In this document: in pieces, positions 1 to 6,526 of the stretch
How positions within the stretch are numbered: position 1 is the first letter of the stretch
How the letters are laid out: the number at the start of each line of letters is the position of its first letter
DNA from: Candidatus Hydrothermota bacterium
GTDB lineage: Bacteria; Hydrothermota; Hydrothermia; B15-G9
Reading direction: 5' to 3'
NCBI GenBank assembly: GCA_003645975.1
Contig: QNDP01000023.1
Span: forward strand, 1-10,412
DNA length: 10,412 nt
Position numbers and translations under genes: made by a program
Notes under the pieces: generated by a model
What the model was told of the DNA's origin: nothing
What the model saw: only the letters and a program-made list of their open reading frames with translations
Database searches by the model: none

Positions 1-872
1 AGCACATCCGTGAGAATCTGGCGCACGACCGCAGCTTCGGCATGGGTATCGACGCCGGCATGGAATTGGATCGACGGGCTGCTCGTTGATTCATTGACTT
101 TGATGGGTTTGAGTTTAAGTTCTTTTGTGAGTTCGACAAAAGGCGACCAGGTCTGCCCATCTGACTGCCAAACCATGCAGCCTTTTGACGAGTTGATAGC
201 TGCTTTGACCACAGCCTTTTCGGCTTCGCGGAGGGCGAAAAAGCCAGCAAATATCACAAAATCGAAATCACCGAACGCTTCGGAGGGATGCTCGGTCGCA
301 AATTCGGCAGCTTTCCTGTAAATCATTCCTCTCGTGAGGAATCCTTTGCGTTCAGCGACTTCCTCAAACGCCCTTTTCAATTTTGGAAGCTCGGTCCAAA
401 GATGTTTGACTTTAACTTGGATGTCTTCGTATTCGGCGAGCGCTGGCAAATCCATAAGCTTTTCATTTGAAATGAGTTCTTGATCGAATTCCGTAAAGGC
501 TGACGCCAGTTTAACGCCCCAAAAGGCGAATTCTCCGAAATCTTTGAATTCCTTAGCGATGGAAAATCCATTTTGCTGTGCGAGTTGGAAGATGACACTT
601 GCGGCCTCAAGTGGACTCAAAATCCTGCCAAACGCCCCCGAAATTGTCGCAATCTCGGTCAAAAACTCCTCAATTTGGAATATCTTTGGCGGCACATACG
701 GTTTGCGAAGCAATTCAAAGAGTTTTTGACGCAGATAAACGCTCGGCCTCCTGCCCGGAAAGACAACGGCTATGTTTGAAAAATCGTTGACGCCGAGCGA
801 AATGAGGGCTTTCGCCACAAATTCGATCACATCGCTATCGAAAGGCAATTCGTAAATTCCAGCTTCAAGCAT
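1..872 (-). CDS. AddB-like inactivated helicase / PD-(D/E)XK nuclease subunit, N-terminal part (runs off left edge)
   Basis: An open frame of about 290 codons runs leftward from ATG 872-870 to the window edge with no stop. The protein begins MLEAGIYELPF. Residues 34-55 contain AVVFPGRRPSVYLRQKLFEL, the N-terminal signature of AddB-type proteins, where a degenerate Walker A sits in an inactivated UvrD-like helicase fold. Around residues 200-225 there is DFDFVIFAGFFALREAEKA, matching the family's conserved 'GF..L...E' strand-helix. The visible part ends in THAEAAVVRQILTDV, like the EA..VA..I motif that precedes the second helicase half. The C-terminal nuclease domain would lie outside the window, so it is inferred. 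In the known family, AddB works with the AddA helicase in end resection and recombination repair. An AGAGG site (882-886) lies 9 bases before the start. The gene is divergent from the ATPase gene. The family call is fairly firm; membership of an intact AddAB complex cannot be seen. Confidence 0.8.
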   Translation of the reverse strand, partial: MLEAGIYELPFDSDVIEFVAKALISLGVNDFSNIAVVFPGRRPSVYLRQKLFELLRKPYVPPKIFQIEEFLTEIATISGAFGRILSPLEAASVIFQLAQQNGFSIAKEFKDFGEFAFWGVKLASAFTEFDQELISNEKLMDLPALAEYEDIQVKVKHLWTELPKLKRAFEEVAERKGFLTRGMIYRKAAEFATEHPSEAFGDFDFVIFAGFFALREAEKAVVKAAINSSKGCMVWQSDGQTWSPFVELTKELKLKPIKVNESTSSPSIQFHAGVDTHAEAAVVRQILTDV

Positions 873-903
873 TACTTCAAACCTCTTCCAAAAGGCGGAA
901 GCT

Positions 904-909
904 ATTATA
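904..909 (-). promoter_or_regulatory. -10 box (TATAAT) for the AddB-like gene
   Basis: On the minus strand the sequence reads GCGATATAATAGC, a perfect -10 hexamer. It would start transcription near 897, giving a leader of about 25 bases that includes the AGAGG ribosome site. No convincing -35 hexamer stands 16-18 bases upstream (927-933 gives ACTCAT-like sequence), so the call rests on the -10 and its position. Confidence 0.5.
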
Positions 910-917
910 TCGCAAGG

Positions 918-927
918 TCGGCGCCGA
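918..927. repeat. 10-base perfect palindrome TCGGCGCCGA in the divergent promoter region
   Basis: The sequence TCGGCGCCGA is its own reverse complement. It lies immediately upstream of the minus-strand TATAAT, within the spacer and -35 zone of the AddB-like promoter, where a repressor or activator could act. It may also be chance in a GC-containing stretch; nothing identifies a binding protein. Confidence 0.3.
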
Positions 928-982
928 TGAGTCTCTGTCGAGTCCGAGCTGCATCTGACGAGCAATCCGACACTTTGAGCCT

Positions 983-999
983 TAAAATTGTGAACAATT
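983..999 (+). promoter_or_regulatory. Weak -10 (TAAAAT) overlapped by operator-like dyad AATTGT-GA-ACAATT
   Basis: TAAAAT at 983-988 is a plausible -10 for the rightward operon, but no good -35 is seen. Overlapping it at 986-999 is a perfect 6-base inverted repeat with a 2-base centre, AATTGT GA ACAATT. It ends 3 bases before the GGGAGG ribosome site of the ATPase gene. Placed across the likely transcription start, it is positioned as a repressor site. A two-base loop is too small for a stable full RNA hairpin, which favours a DNA operator. The arms resemble lac-operator half sites, but the spacing is much shorter and no LacI-type gene is present. Confidence 0.4.
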
Positions 1000-1002
1000 A
1001 CG

Positions 1003-1018
1003 GGAGGTCAACGAGATG
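1003..1018 (+). repeat. Direct repeat copy 1: leader and start codon of the ATPase gene
   Basis: The 16 bases GGAGGTCAACGAGATG contain the ribosome site and ATG of the ATPase gene. The identical 16 bases recur at 2890-2905 at the start of the PLP-enzyme gene. The GGAGGT part is explained by pairing with 16S rRNA; the following CAACGAG is not, so the identity is longer than ribosome binding requires. Confidence 0.85.
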
Positions 1019-2230
1019 CTCAGAAGGGTTCAGATCGGAAACTACAAATGCCTCAAACATGTGGATTTGTCCTTGAGCAATTTTCACATCCTCATAGGTC
1101 CAAATGGGAGCGGCAAATCGACTCTTATCGACGCCATCACCTTTGTCAGAGATGTCGTCTATCTCGGTGTAAAAGAGGCAGTTGAAAAACGAGTGGACAC
1201 ATTTTCAGAACTTACATGGCTTAAAAACGGCGAGGATATTGTCATTTCGATTGAATTATCTGTCCCAGAAGCTGTTACAAAATCAAGTTGGAATGCCATC
1301 CGATACGAGCTTCAGATAGGTTTCAGAGAGGAAACAGGTGTGTCGATTGTGAAGGAAAATCTCTGGATAATGCGCAACCATAAGGACTTACAGAATGCGA
1401 AAGCTTTTCCCATCTTCAAAACCCCATTTGACTTCATCACCCAAAAAAAGCCAAGGGATTGGAAACAGCCGATTTCCAGAGAGGCAAAAACCTATTTTCG
1501 AGCGGAATCCACAGATTGGGTAACCTATTTCGTGTTGCCGCCCGACCGTGCGGCTTTGAGCAGCTTACCTGAAGACAGAGAGCGATTTCCGGTTAGCCTT
1601 TGGTTCAGAGATTTTTTAGACAAAAAACTTGTCAAACTGCAACTTATTACCGAACGGATGCGGATGCCGTGTCCGCCTGACGCTCCATCGGTGTTTCAAC
1701 CCGACGGTTCAAACCTTCCGAAAGTCTTGAGAAAAATGATGCGTGAGAACCCAAAAAAGTTTGAGAGTTGGAAAGCACACATCAAGACGGTATTTGAGGA
1801 CCTTGATGACATAAAAATTGTTGTCAGAGAAGAGGATAGACGGTCATACATTGTCGCAAAATTCAAGAATTCGCTGGAAGCACCTTTATGGTTACTGTCA
1901 GATGGGACTTTGCGGTTCATGGCTTTGACTCTCATCCCGTATCTCGATGATTCCCATTCCGTTTATCTGATAGAAGAACCGGAAAACGGCATTCATCCCG
2001 TTGCGATTGAGAGCGTTTTCCAGGTGCTTTCAACCGCTCCTAAGAAGCAAGTGCTTATTGCGACACATTCCCCGATGTTTTTGGCGCTCGCAGAACCCGG
2101 TCAGCTCCTTTGCTTCTCAAAAAGCGAGGATGGAAGCGTCCAAGTGGTTTCAGGAGATAAGCATCCGGCACTCAAAAACTGGAAGCGAGACATGTCGCTC
2201 GACTTGCTTTTCGCATCGGGGGTTCTGTGA
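1016..2230 (+). CDS. AAA-family (AAA_21 / OLD-like) ATPase, likely defence effector subunit
   Basis: The protein has 404 residues and a single ABC/SMC-type ATPase head. Visible motifs are Walker A GPNGSGKST at 28-36, a signature-like LLSDGTLRF at 293-301, Walker B with catalytic glutamates VYLIEEPENGIHP at 316-328, and the H-loop VLIATHSP at 346-353. The region between residues about 50 and 290 is the variable insert. This arrangement is that of AAA_21/AAA_15 ATPases, which accompany TOPRIM-type partners in OLD, Gabija-, PARIS- and RloAB-like phage defence systems; that is family knowledge, not shown here. The start is set by GGGAGG 8 bases upstream. The stop overlaps the start of the next gene (TGATG), so the two are translationally coupled and probably form one complex. 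The dyad at 986-999 suggests repression under normal conditions. The ATPase fold is certain; the defence role is inferred from the partner. Confidence 0.88.
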   Translation: MLRRVQIGNYKCLKHVDLSLSNFHILIGPNGSGKSTLIDAITFVRDVVYLGVKEAVEKRVDTFSELTWLKNGEDIVISIELSVPEAVTKSSWNAIRYELQIGFREETGVSIVKENLWIMRNHKDLQNAKAFPIFKTPFDFITQKKPRDWKQPISREAKTYFRAESTDWVTYFVLPPDRAALSSLPEDRERFPVSLWFRDFLDKKLVKLQLITERMRMPCPPDAPSVFQPDGSNLPKVLRKMMRENPKKFESWKAHIKTVFEDLDDIKIVVREEDRRSYIVAKFKNSLEAPLWLLSDGTLRFMALTLIPYLDDSHSVYLIEEPENGIHPVAIESVFQVLSTAPKKQVLIATHSPMFLALAEPGQLLCFSKSEDGSVQVVSGDKHPALKNWKRDMSLDLLFASGVL

Positions 2231-2865
2231 TGAAGGAACTCGATTTGATCGTCGTAGCAGCGGACAAGGACATCTCCGAAGCCATGAAGTCGCTTCTGAG
2301 ACATCGAGCTAAGGCATTGAAAATCCGAAAGATTGACTTCCACATCATCAAGCACAGTCGTCATGACCCCGGCATCCGAAAAGACGCAGCAGTGGAACTC
2401 TTGAGGCCATATCTGAACCTTGCGAAATATGCTCTCGTGATTTTTGACTACGAAGGCAGTGGCGAAAGGTCTAAGTCCCCCAGAGAATTGGAGAGACATT
2501 TGGAGAAATTACTCGAAAGGAATGGCTGGAAAGGGCGCGCCAGCGTGATAGCCATTGACCCAGAATTTGAAATCTGGCTCTGGAAAGGCCCTCATTCCCT
2601 CGCAAAAGCGCTCGGAATCGAACCCCATCGACTTTCAAATTGGCTTGAAGAGCAAGGAATAAGCCTGAACGAAAAGCCCGACAGGCCCAAAGAGCTCTTT
2701 GACAAAATCTTGAAGGAACTCCTCGATGAGCCGCACTCGTCGGGCAAAATCGGGAAGCTGGCGACCGAAATCGATTTGAAAGGCTGCAAGGATCGAAGTT
2801 TTAGGAAATTAAGGCAAAAGTTGAGAGAATGGTTTGGAGAGGAGAAGGTTGACAATGTCCCTTGA
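2230..2865 (+). CDS. Small TOPRIM/RloB-like protein paired with the ATPase (MAD4-like hypothetical)
   Basis: The 211-residue soluble protein has an N-terminal strand followed by AADKDISEAM (10-19), a hydrophobic strand ending in FDYEGSG (72-78), and IDPEFEIWLW (109-118). Acidic residues after strands, plus a PE-E-WLW motif, are typical of RloB/DUF4276-type TOPRIM-like proteins encoded next to AAA ATPases. From memory, the C-terminal pattern KPDRPKE ... C.D.SF..L...L.EWF resembles proteins named MAD4 of methylation-associated defence systems; this is not verified. ATG 2230 was chosen because a GGGGG run (2218-2222) lies 7 bases upstream. GTG 2227 in the same frame is an alternative that would leave only 4 bases. 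Its coupling to the ATPase suggests the ATPase gates a nuclease or other effector activity here. The first acidic motif (ADKD) departs from the classic EG..D/E form, so catalysis is uncertain. Confidence 0.7.
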   Translation: MKELDLIVVAADKDISEAMKSLLRHRAKALKIRKIDFHIIKHSRHDPGIRKDAAVELLRPYLNLAKYALVIFDYEGSGERSKSPRELERHLEKLLERNGWKGRASVIAIDPEFEIWLWKGPHSLAKALGIEPHRLSNWLEEQGISLNEKPDRPKELFDKILKELLDEPHSSGKIGKLATEIDLKGCKDRSFRKLRQKLREWFGEEKVDNVP

Positions 2866-2889
2866 GTCAAAGTGTTCCAAAAAATGACA

Positions 2890-2905
2890 GGAGGTCAACG
2901 AGATG
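2890..2905 (+). repeat. Direct repeat copy 2: leader and start codon of the PLP-enzyme gene
   Basis: This is identical over 16 bases to 1003-1018, in the same position relative to the ATG. The interval from one copy to the next is 1887 bases and holds exactly the ATPase and TOPRIM-like genes. Recombination between the copies would remove both genes and place the PLP enzyme directly behind the upstream promoter. Confidence 0.85.
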
Positions 2906-4387
2906 CCGAAATACAACCTCATCGATTTGACGATCAACAAAGAGCAGCTTGAAAAAACCGTTCAGCGTTGTCGGGAGCGTAACATCATCATCCCAACATT
3001 CAAACAGATGAAAAATCCAGAACTCATCCCGCAAAAGATCAAGGATGAGCTCAAAAACATCGGCCTTTGGGATGTGCATCCGCGAAACCTCTTCAGAATA
3101 ACTTGGAAAAACGAGCCTGTGCCGTTTGGAGGCGGCTTTGGCAAGGTGAACTACATGGTGTTGCCGAGTGAGTTAACCGGTGTCCCTGCCAAGATCATCG
3201 CACTGGTAGGCAAATGGTTTCCGACAGGCGCCCATAAGGTCGGGGCTACTTTCGGATGCCTCGTGCCAAGACTTATCACAGGCCAATTTGACCCGACACG
3301 CCACAAAGCCGTCTGGCCGTCAACAGGAAATTACTGTCGTGGAGGCGCTTATGTCTCCGCACTGCTCGCCTGCGAATCGATCGCTATTCTGCCGGAAGGA
3401 ATGAGCAAAGAACGGTTCGACTGGCTTGCGAACATCGCCGGTGAGGTCGTCAAGACACCCGGTTCGGAAAGTAATGTCAAGGAAATTTTTGACAAATGCT
3501 GGGAACTGCGGCGCACGCGCGACGATGTGGTCATCTTCAATCAGTTCGATGAGTTCGGCAACCACCTTTGGCACTATGTGGTAACAGGTAGCGCAATGGA
3601 GGAGGTGCTTGCGGAGGTCATGAGCGATTCCGATGAGTTTGTCGGCACGGTTCTATCTTCCGGTTCTTCAGGAACTTTGGGATGCGCCGACTACCTCAAA
3701 GAGAAGTTCCCGACATCGAAACTTGCGGTCGGCGAGGCGCTGCAATGCCCGACATTGCTCTACAACGGCTATGGAGCACACCGAATTGAGGGAATCGGAG
3801 ACAAACATGTCCCCTGGATTCACAATGTTCGCAACACAGACATGGTGATCGGACTCGACGATGAGGTTACAATCCGCTTGCTGCGGCTCTTCAACGAACC
3901 CATTGGCAGAGATTACCTTGAGGAACAGGGTGTGCCTGCCGAGATCGTCCGGTCGCTCGATCTGCTCGGTATCTCATCGATCGGAAATGTTGTGGCATCA
4001 ATAAAATTTGCGAAGTATTTCGAGCTCACGAAGAACGATGTAATCTTCACGGTGTTCACCGATTCAATGGAACTTTACGGTTCAAGGCTGAAGGAATTGG
4101 AAGAGGAGCGCGGCAAATACACTCGTGAGCAGGCCGCCAAGGACTTCGACATGCTCATGAATCTCTCGATCGAGCATGTCCTCGAACTACGGCATTACGA
4201 TAAGAAGCGCATCCACAACCTCAAATATTTCACATGGATTGAACAACAAGGGAAGCCAATCGAGGAACTTAACGCTCAATGGTATGACTGGAAAGCCTAT
4301 TGGGGCAGCGTCCACGAGATAACCGACAAAATCGACCAACTGATCGAGGAGTTCAACGACCGAGTCGGACTGATCCACAACCTTTAG
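2903..4387 (+). CDS. Fold-type II PLP-dependent enzyme (TrpB / cysteine synthase superfamily), substrate unknown
   Basis: The protein has 494 residues. The PLP-lysine motif is FPTGAHKVGATFG, with the Schiff-base lysine at K112. PSTGNYCRGGAY, near residues 139-150, is the STGN loop that contacts cofactor and substrate carboxylate in this superfamily. The serine/glycine-rich phosphate loop is SSGSSGTLG at 252-260. These features place it with TrpB, threonine synthase and cysteine synthase. It is longer than TrpB (about 400 residues), having an N-terminal extension of some 70 residues and a charged helical C-terminal region (about 390-494). The known enzymes do beta- or gamma-replacement or elimination on amino acids; the actual reaction here cannot be told. 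The gene follows the TOPRIM-like gene by 37 bases with no terminator, so it may be cotranscribed with the defence pair. It converges on the YggT gene 10 bases away. A likely automatic label is 'pyridoxal-phosphate dependent enzyme subunit beta'. Confidence 0.85.
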   Translation: MPKYNLIDLTINKEQLEKTVQRCRERNIIIPTFKQMKNPELIPQKIKDELKNIGLWDVHPRNLFRITWKNEPVPFGGGFGKVNYMVLPSELTGVPAKIIALVGKWFPTGAHKVGATFGCLVPRLITGQFDPTRHKAVWPSTGNYCRGGAYVSALLACESIAILPEGMSKERFDWLANIAGEVVKTPGSESNVKEIFDKCWELRRTRDDVVIFNQFDEFGNHLWHYVVTGSAMEEVLAEVMSDSDEFVGTVLSSGSSGTLGCADYLKEKFPTSKLAVGEALQCPTLLYNGYGAHRIEGIGDKHVPWIHNVRNTDMVIGLDDEVTIRLLRLFNEPIGRDYLEEQGVPAEIVRSLDLLGISSIGNVVASIKFAKYFELTKNDVIFTVFTDSMELYGSRLKELEEERGKYTREQAAKDFDMLMNLSIEHVLELRHYDKKRIHNLKYFTWIEQQGKPIEELNAQWYDWKAYWGSVHEITDKIDQLIEEFNDRVGLIHNL

Positions 4388-4397
4388 ACGAGGAGTT

Positions 4398-4697
4398 CTA
4401 CATCAGAGACCAACCTATCCGCATCAGCACAGGCACAAGGAACATGTCAAGGAACAGGAGGCCCACGATTGCGATCACCGGTGAGAGGTCAAAATAACCG
4501 ATGAACGGCCTGAATATGCGCCGAATTGGGTTCAAGATGATGTTCGCCAAGAATTTTACGACTAACGCCTGCGGAAAGTGATGATAGAACCTTGTCCACG
4601 AAAAGATTGCGTCGATTATCAGCACCCAGATCGAGATGTTGATCAGGATATGCAGGATTTTCGACAAAGCCACAAAAAATTGCCCGATGATGAACAT
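4398..4697 (-). CDS. YggT family integral membrane protein
   Basis: The protein has 99 residues and two hydrophobic segments (about 8-30 and 72-95). Between them lies the hallmark loop ILNPIRRIFRPFIG followed by the DLSPVIAIVGL second helix. This two-helix layout with an NP-R-FRP motif is the YggT/YlmG family, whose bacterial members are linked to envelope function, osmotic tolerance or division-site organisation; the exact role is unsettled. The length is about normal for the family. The ATG lies two bases after the stop of the acyl-CoA synthetase (TAG-CC-ATG), and its GGAG site (4706-4709) is inside that gene, so the two are translationally coupled. This is the last gene of its operon, ending 10 bases from the convergent PLP-enzyme gene. 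No hairpin terminator is visible between them, so the two transcripts must read into each other or end by another mechanism. Confidence 0.9.
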   Translation of the reverse strand: MFIIGQFFVALSKILHILINISIWVLIIDAIFSWTRFYHHFPQALVVKFLANIILNPIRRIFRPFIGYFDLSPVIAIVGLLFLDMFLVPVLMRIGWSLM

Positions 4698-4699
4698 GG

Positions 4700-6430
4700 C
4701 TAAATCTCCGTAACTGCTTGTTCAAAGAGATACCTTTTAATTTTTCTCGTCGTTGTCTTCGGGAACTCCTCATATCGGAGACTGAATCGCTTCGGCCGCT
4801 TGTAGGGTGCAAGGGACTCCGAAAGCCGTTTGATCTCCTCCGCAATGACCCTTCGGATATGAGTCTCATCGGGTGATTGAATGCCTTCCTTAGCGAAATA
4901 TTCGTCAAGTTTGTCGAAATTCGGATAGACAATTGCCTGAAGCTCAGGTTCGCCGGTGTGCGGATTTGCGCCCATGAGAACCAAGACCTCCTCAATGAAG
5001 GGCGATTGAAGCAGAATCTCTTCGACCTCTTCGGGATAGATGTTTTTGCCGCCTTTGGTAACGATAACCGATTTTTTGCGGCCGGTGATGTAGAGATAGC
5101 CGTCGGCATCAAAATAGCCCAGATCTCCAGTCAGAAACCAACCATCATCTGTAAAGGCCGCTTTCGTGGCCTTCTCGTTTTTGTAATATCCAATCATGAC
5201 ATTCGGACCTTTCGCAGCTATTTCGCCGATTCCCTCGATGTTCGGCTCGATGATCTTTATCTGCACGCCGGGCAAGGGCAGCCCGACCGATGCATTTCGG
5301 GGACAGCACGGTGGGTTAACCGTCAACACAGGTGCAGTCTCGGAAAGTCCATAACCCTGAAGGATGGGGAATCCCAGATCCTCCAACCCCTTAGAGACCC
5401 ATCTCGGGAGAGCTGCGCCACCGCTCACGATGTAGCGCATCTTGTCGAGACCGAGCTTTGCACGCACGCTCTTGAGCAGAGCTTTTGATGCCCTCTTTTG
5501 CCCCAAAATCGGGTTTAACACACGACTTGTGCCCAACAACGCATTGAAAAGCATGCGCTTAGGCAGGGCGGCCTTCCTAACCTCACGCAAAATGCCCTCA
5601 TAAATTTTTTCAAGCAGCAAAGGCACTACGAGCAAGAATGTCGGCCTCACAGCAGTCATGTCCTCACGCAAAACCCTGGATTTGAGCGAACGGGCGAATA
5701 CTATGGTCGAACCGGCGTTTATTGGATTCAGGAAGCCGGCCGTCGCCTCGAAAACATGGTGAATAGGCAAAACCGAGAAGAAGGTATCCCCGACAGAGAA
5801 GATGAAAACTTGATACATAGCGTCGATGTTGGACGCTATGTTCTTCTGCGTCAGCATGACCCCTTTGGAGACGCCGGTTGTGCCTGAGGTGTAAAGGATT
5901 ACAGCGAGGTCGTCGAGCGAGACATCCTCGTGGGGTATCCCGGATTTGACCTCTTCGAGGATGGCAGGGATGTCGTTCAAATCGCCGTTTGTGGGATCCA
6001 TCGAAATGACAAGTTCCAGCGTGTCGAGCTCATCTGCGATCTCTTGAATGACATCCAAAAATCTCTCGGAAGCGAAAACAGCTTTGACATCGCCTTCGTA
6101 GATGATGTGCTTGAGTTCAGTTTTGGTAAGTTTTGGGTCAAGAGGGACGACAACGCCGCCGATCCATTGAATTGCAAGGTAACTCATGCACCATTCCGGT
6201 CGGTTTTCGCCGATCACGCTGATGTGGTCGCCTTTTTTGAAACCCTTCTTTTTCAAAAATGCCGCCAATCTTTGCACGATGTCGAGCAGTTCGCGATACG
6301 AGAATTTCTCCCATCGCTTGCCACGCCGCATCTGCATCGATATTGCATCGCCGCATTCGGCGGCACTCCTGACCAACATCTCTGGAATGGTTACCCATCC
6401 CTTACCTTCTCTGACTATTGGCATCTGCAT
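4700..6430 (-). CDS. Long-chain fatty acid--CoA ligase (AMP-forming)
   Basis: The 576-residue protein is a complete member of the ANL adenylate-forming superfamily. Visible motifs are the P-loop YTSGTTGVSKG at 180-190, LPIHHVFE at 221-228, QGYGLSE at 358-364, GWFLTGDLG at 430-438 with the ribose-binding aspartate D436, the hinge ITGRKK at 448-453, and the C-terminal KTTTRKIKR whose K563 matches the catalytic lysine. It activates a carboxylic acid with ATP and loads it on CoA. Overall similarity to FadD-type ligases, with a basic helical region at about 285-325, suggests long-chain fatty acids as substrate and a peripheral membrane location. The first ATG is chosen because GGAGGG (6440-6445) lies 9 bases upstream; the in-frame ATG two codons later would be too far. 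It leads a two-gene unit with the YggT protein. Chain length is not readable from sequence. Confidence 0.92.
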   Translation of the reverse strand: MQMPIVREGKGWVTIPEMLVRSAAECGDAISMQMRRGKRWEKFSYRELLDIVQRLAAFLKKKGFKKGDHISVIGENRPEWCMSYLAIQWIGGVVVPLDPKLTKTELKHIIYEGDVKAVFASERFLDVIQEIADELDTLELVISMDPTNGDLNDIPAILEEVKSGIPHEDVSLDDLAVILYTSGTTGVSKGVMLTQKNIASNIDAMYQVFIFSVGDTFFSVLPIHHVFEATAGFLNPINAGSTIVFARSLKSRVLREDMTAVRPTFLLVVPLLLEKIYEGILREVRKAALPKRMLFNALLGTSRVLNPILGQKRASKALLKSVRAKLGLDKMRYIVSGGAALPRWVSKGLEDLGFPILQGYGLSETAPVLTVNPPCCPRNASVGLPLPGVQIKIIEPNIEGIGEIAAKGPNVMIGYYKNEKATKAAFTDDGWFLTGDLGYFDADGYLYITGRKKSVIVTKGGKNIYPEEVEEILLQSPFIEEVLVLMGANPHTGEPELQAIVYPNFDKLDEYFAKEGIQSPDETHIRRVIAEEIKRLSESLAPYKRPKRFSLRYEEFPKTTTRKIKRYLFEQAVTEI

Positions 6431-6459
6431 AAGTTCTGACCCTCCGTTTGGCGGCGTTT

Positions 6460-6488
6460 ATTTTACAGCAAAGGGATTTATCACAAAA
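6460..6488 (-). promoter_or_regulatory. Possible promoter of the acyl-CoA synthetase gene
   Basis: The 96-base gap 6431-6526 separates the secreted-protein gene from the ligase gene on the same strand. On the minus strand it contains TAAAAT (6465-6460) preceded by a 17-base spacer and TTTTGT (6488-6483), a weak but correctly spaced pair. No hairpin terminator for the upstream gene is evident in this gap, so read-through is also possible. Confidence 0.3.
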
Positions 6489-6526
6489 TTCGTTCTGCCA
6501 CAATATTTAGCGCAATTTTTGTTGGA

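Noticed and set aside
10..321. 103-codon open frame on the plus strand at the left end
   Set aside because: It is antisense to the AddB-like coding frame, which runs open for about 290 codons with family motifs.
986..999. LacI-type lac operator
   Set aside because: The half sites look alike, but the centre spacing is far shorter than in the lac operator and no LacI-family gene is in the window.
1016..2865. PARIS (AriA/AriB) or Gabija system
   Set aside because: The second protein does not show a clear DUF4435 pattern or UvrD helicase motifs, so a specific system name cannot be supported from sequence reading alone.
2903..4387. Tryptophan synthase beta chain
   Set aside because: The lysine motif is TGAHKVGA and the length is 494, against TGSHK-type and about 400 for TrpB. 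No trpA or other trp gene is adjacent.
4489..5112. Long open frame of 207 codons on the minus strand
   Set aside because: It lies in another frame within the 3' half of the acyl-CoA synthetase gene and the start of yggT, both of which have full family motifs. Its translation shows no recognisable domain.
4877..5488. 203-codon open frame on the plus strand
   Set aside because: It is antisense to the acyl-CoA synthetase motifs (QGYGLSE, GDLG region), with no ribosome site and no domain. It is a typical shadow of a real gene.
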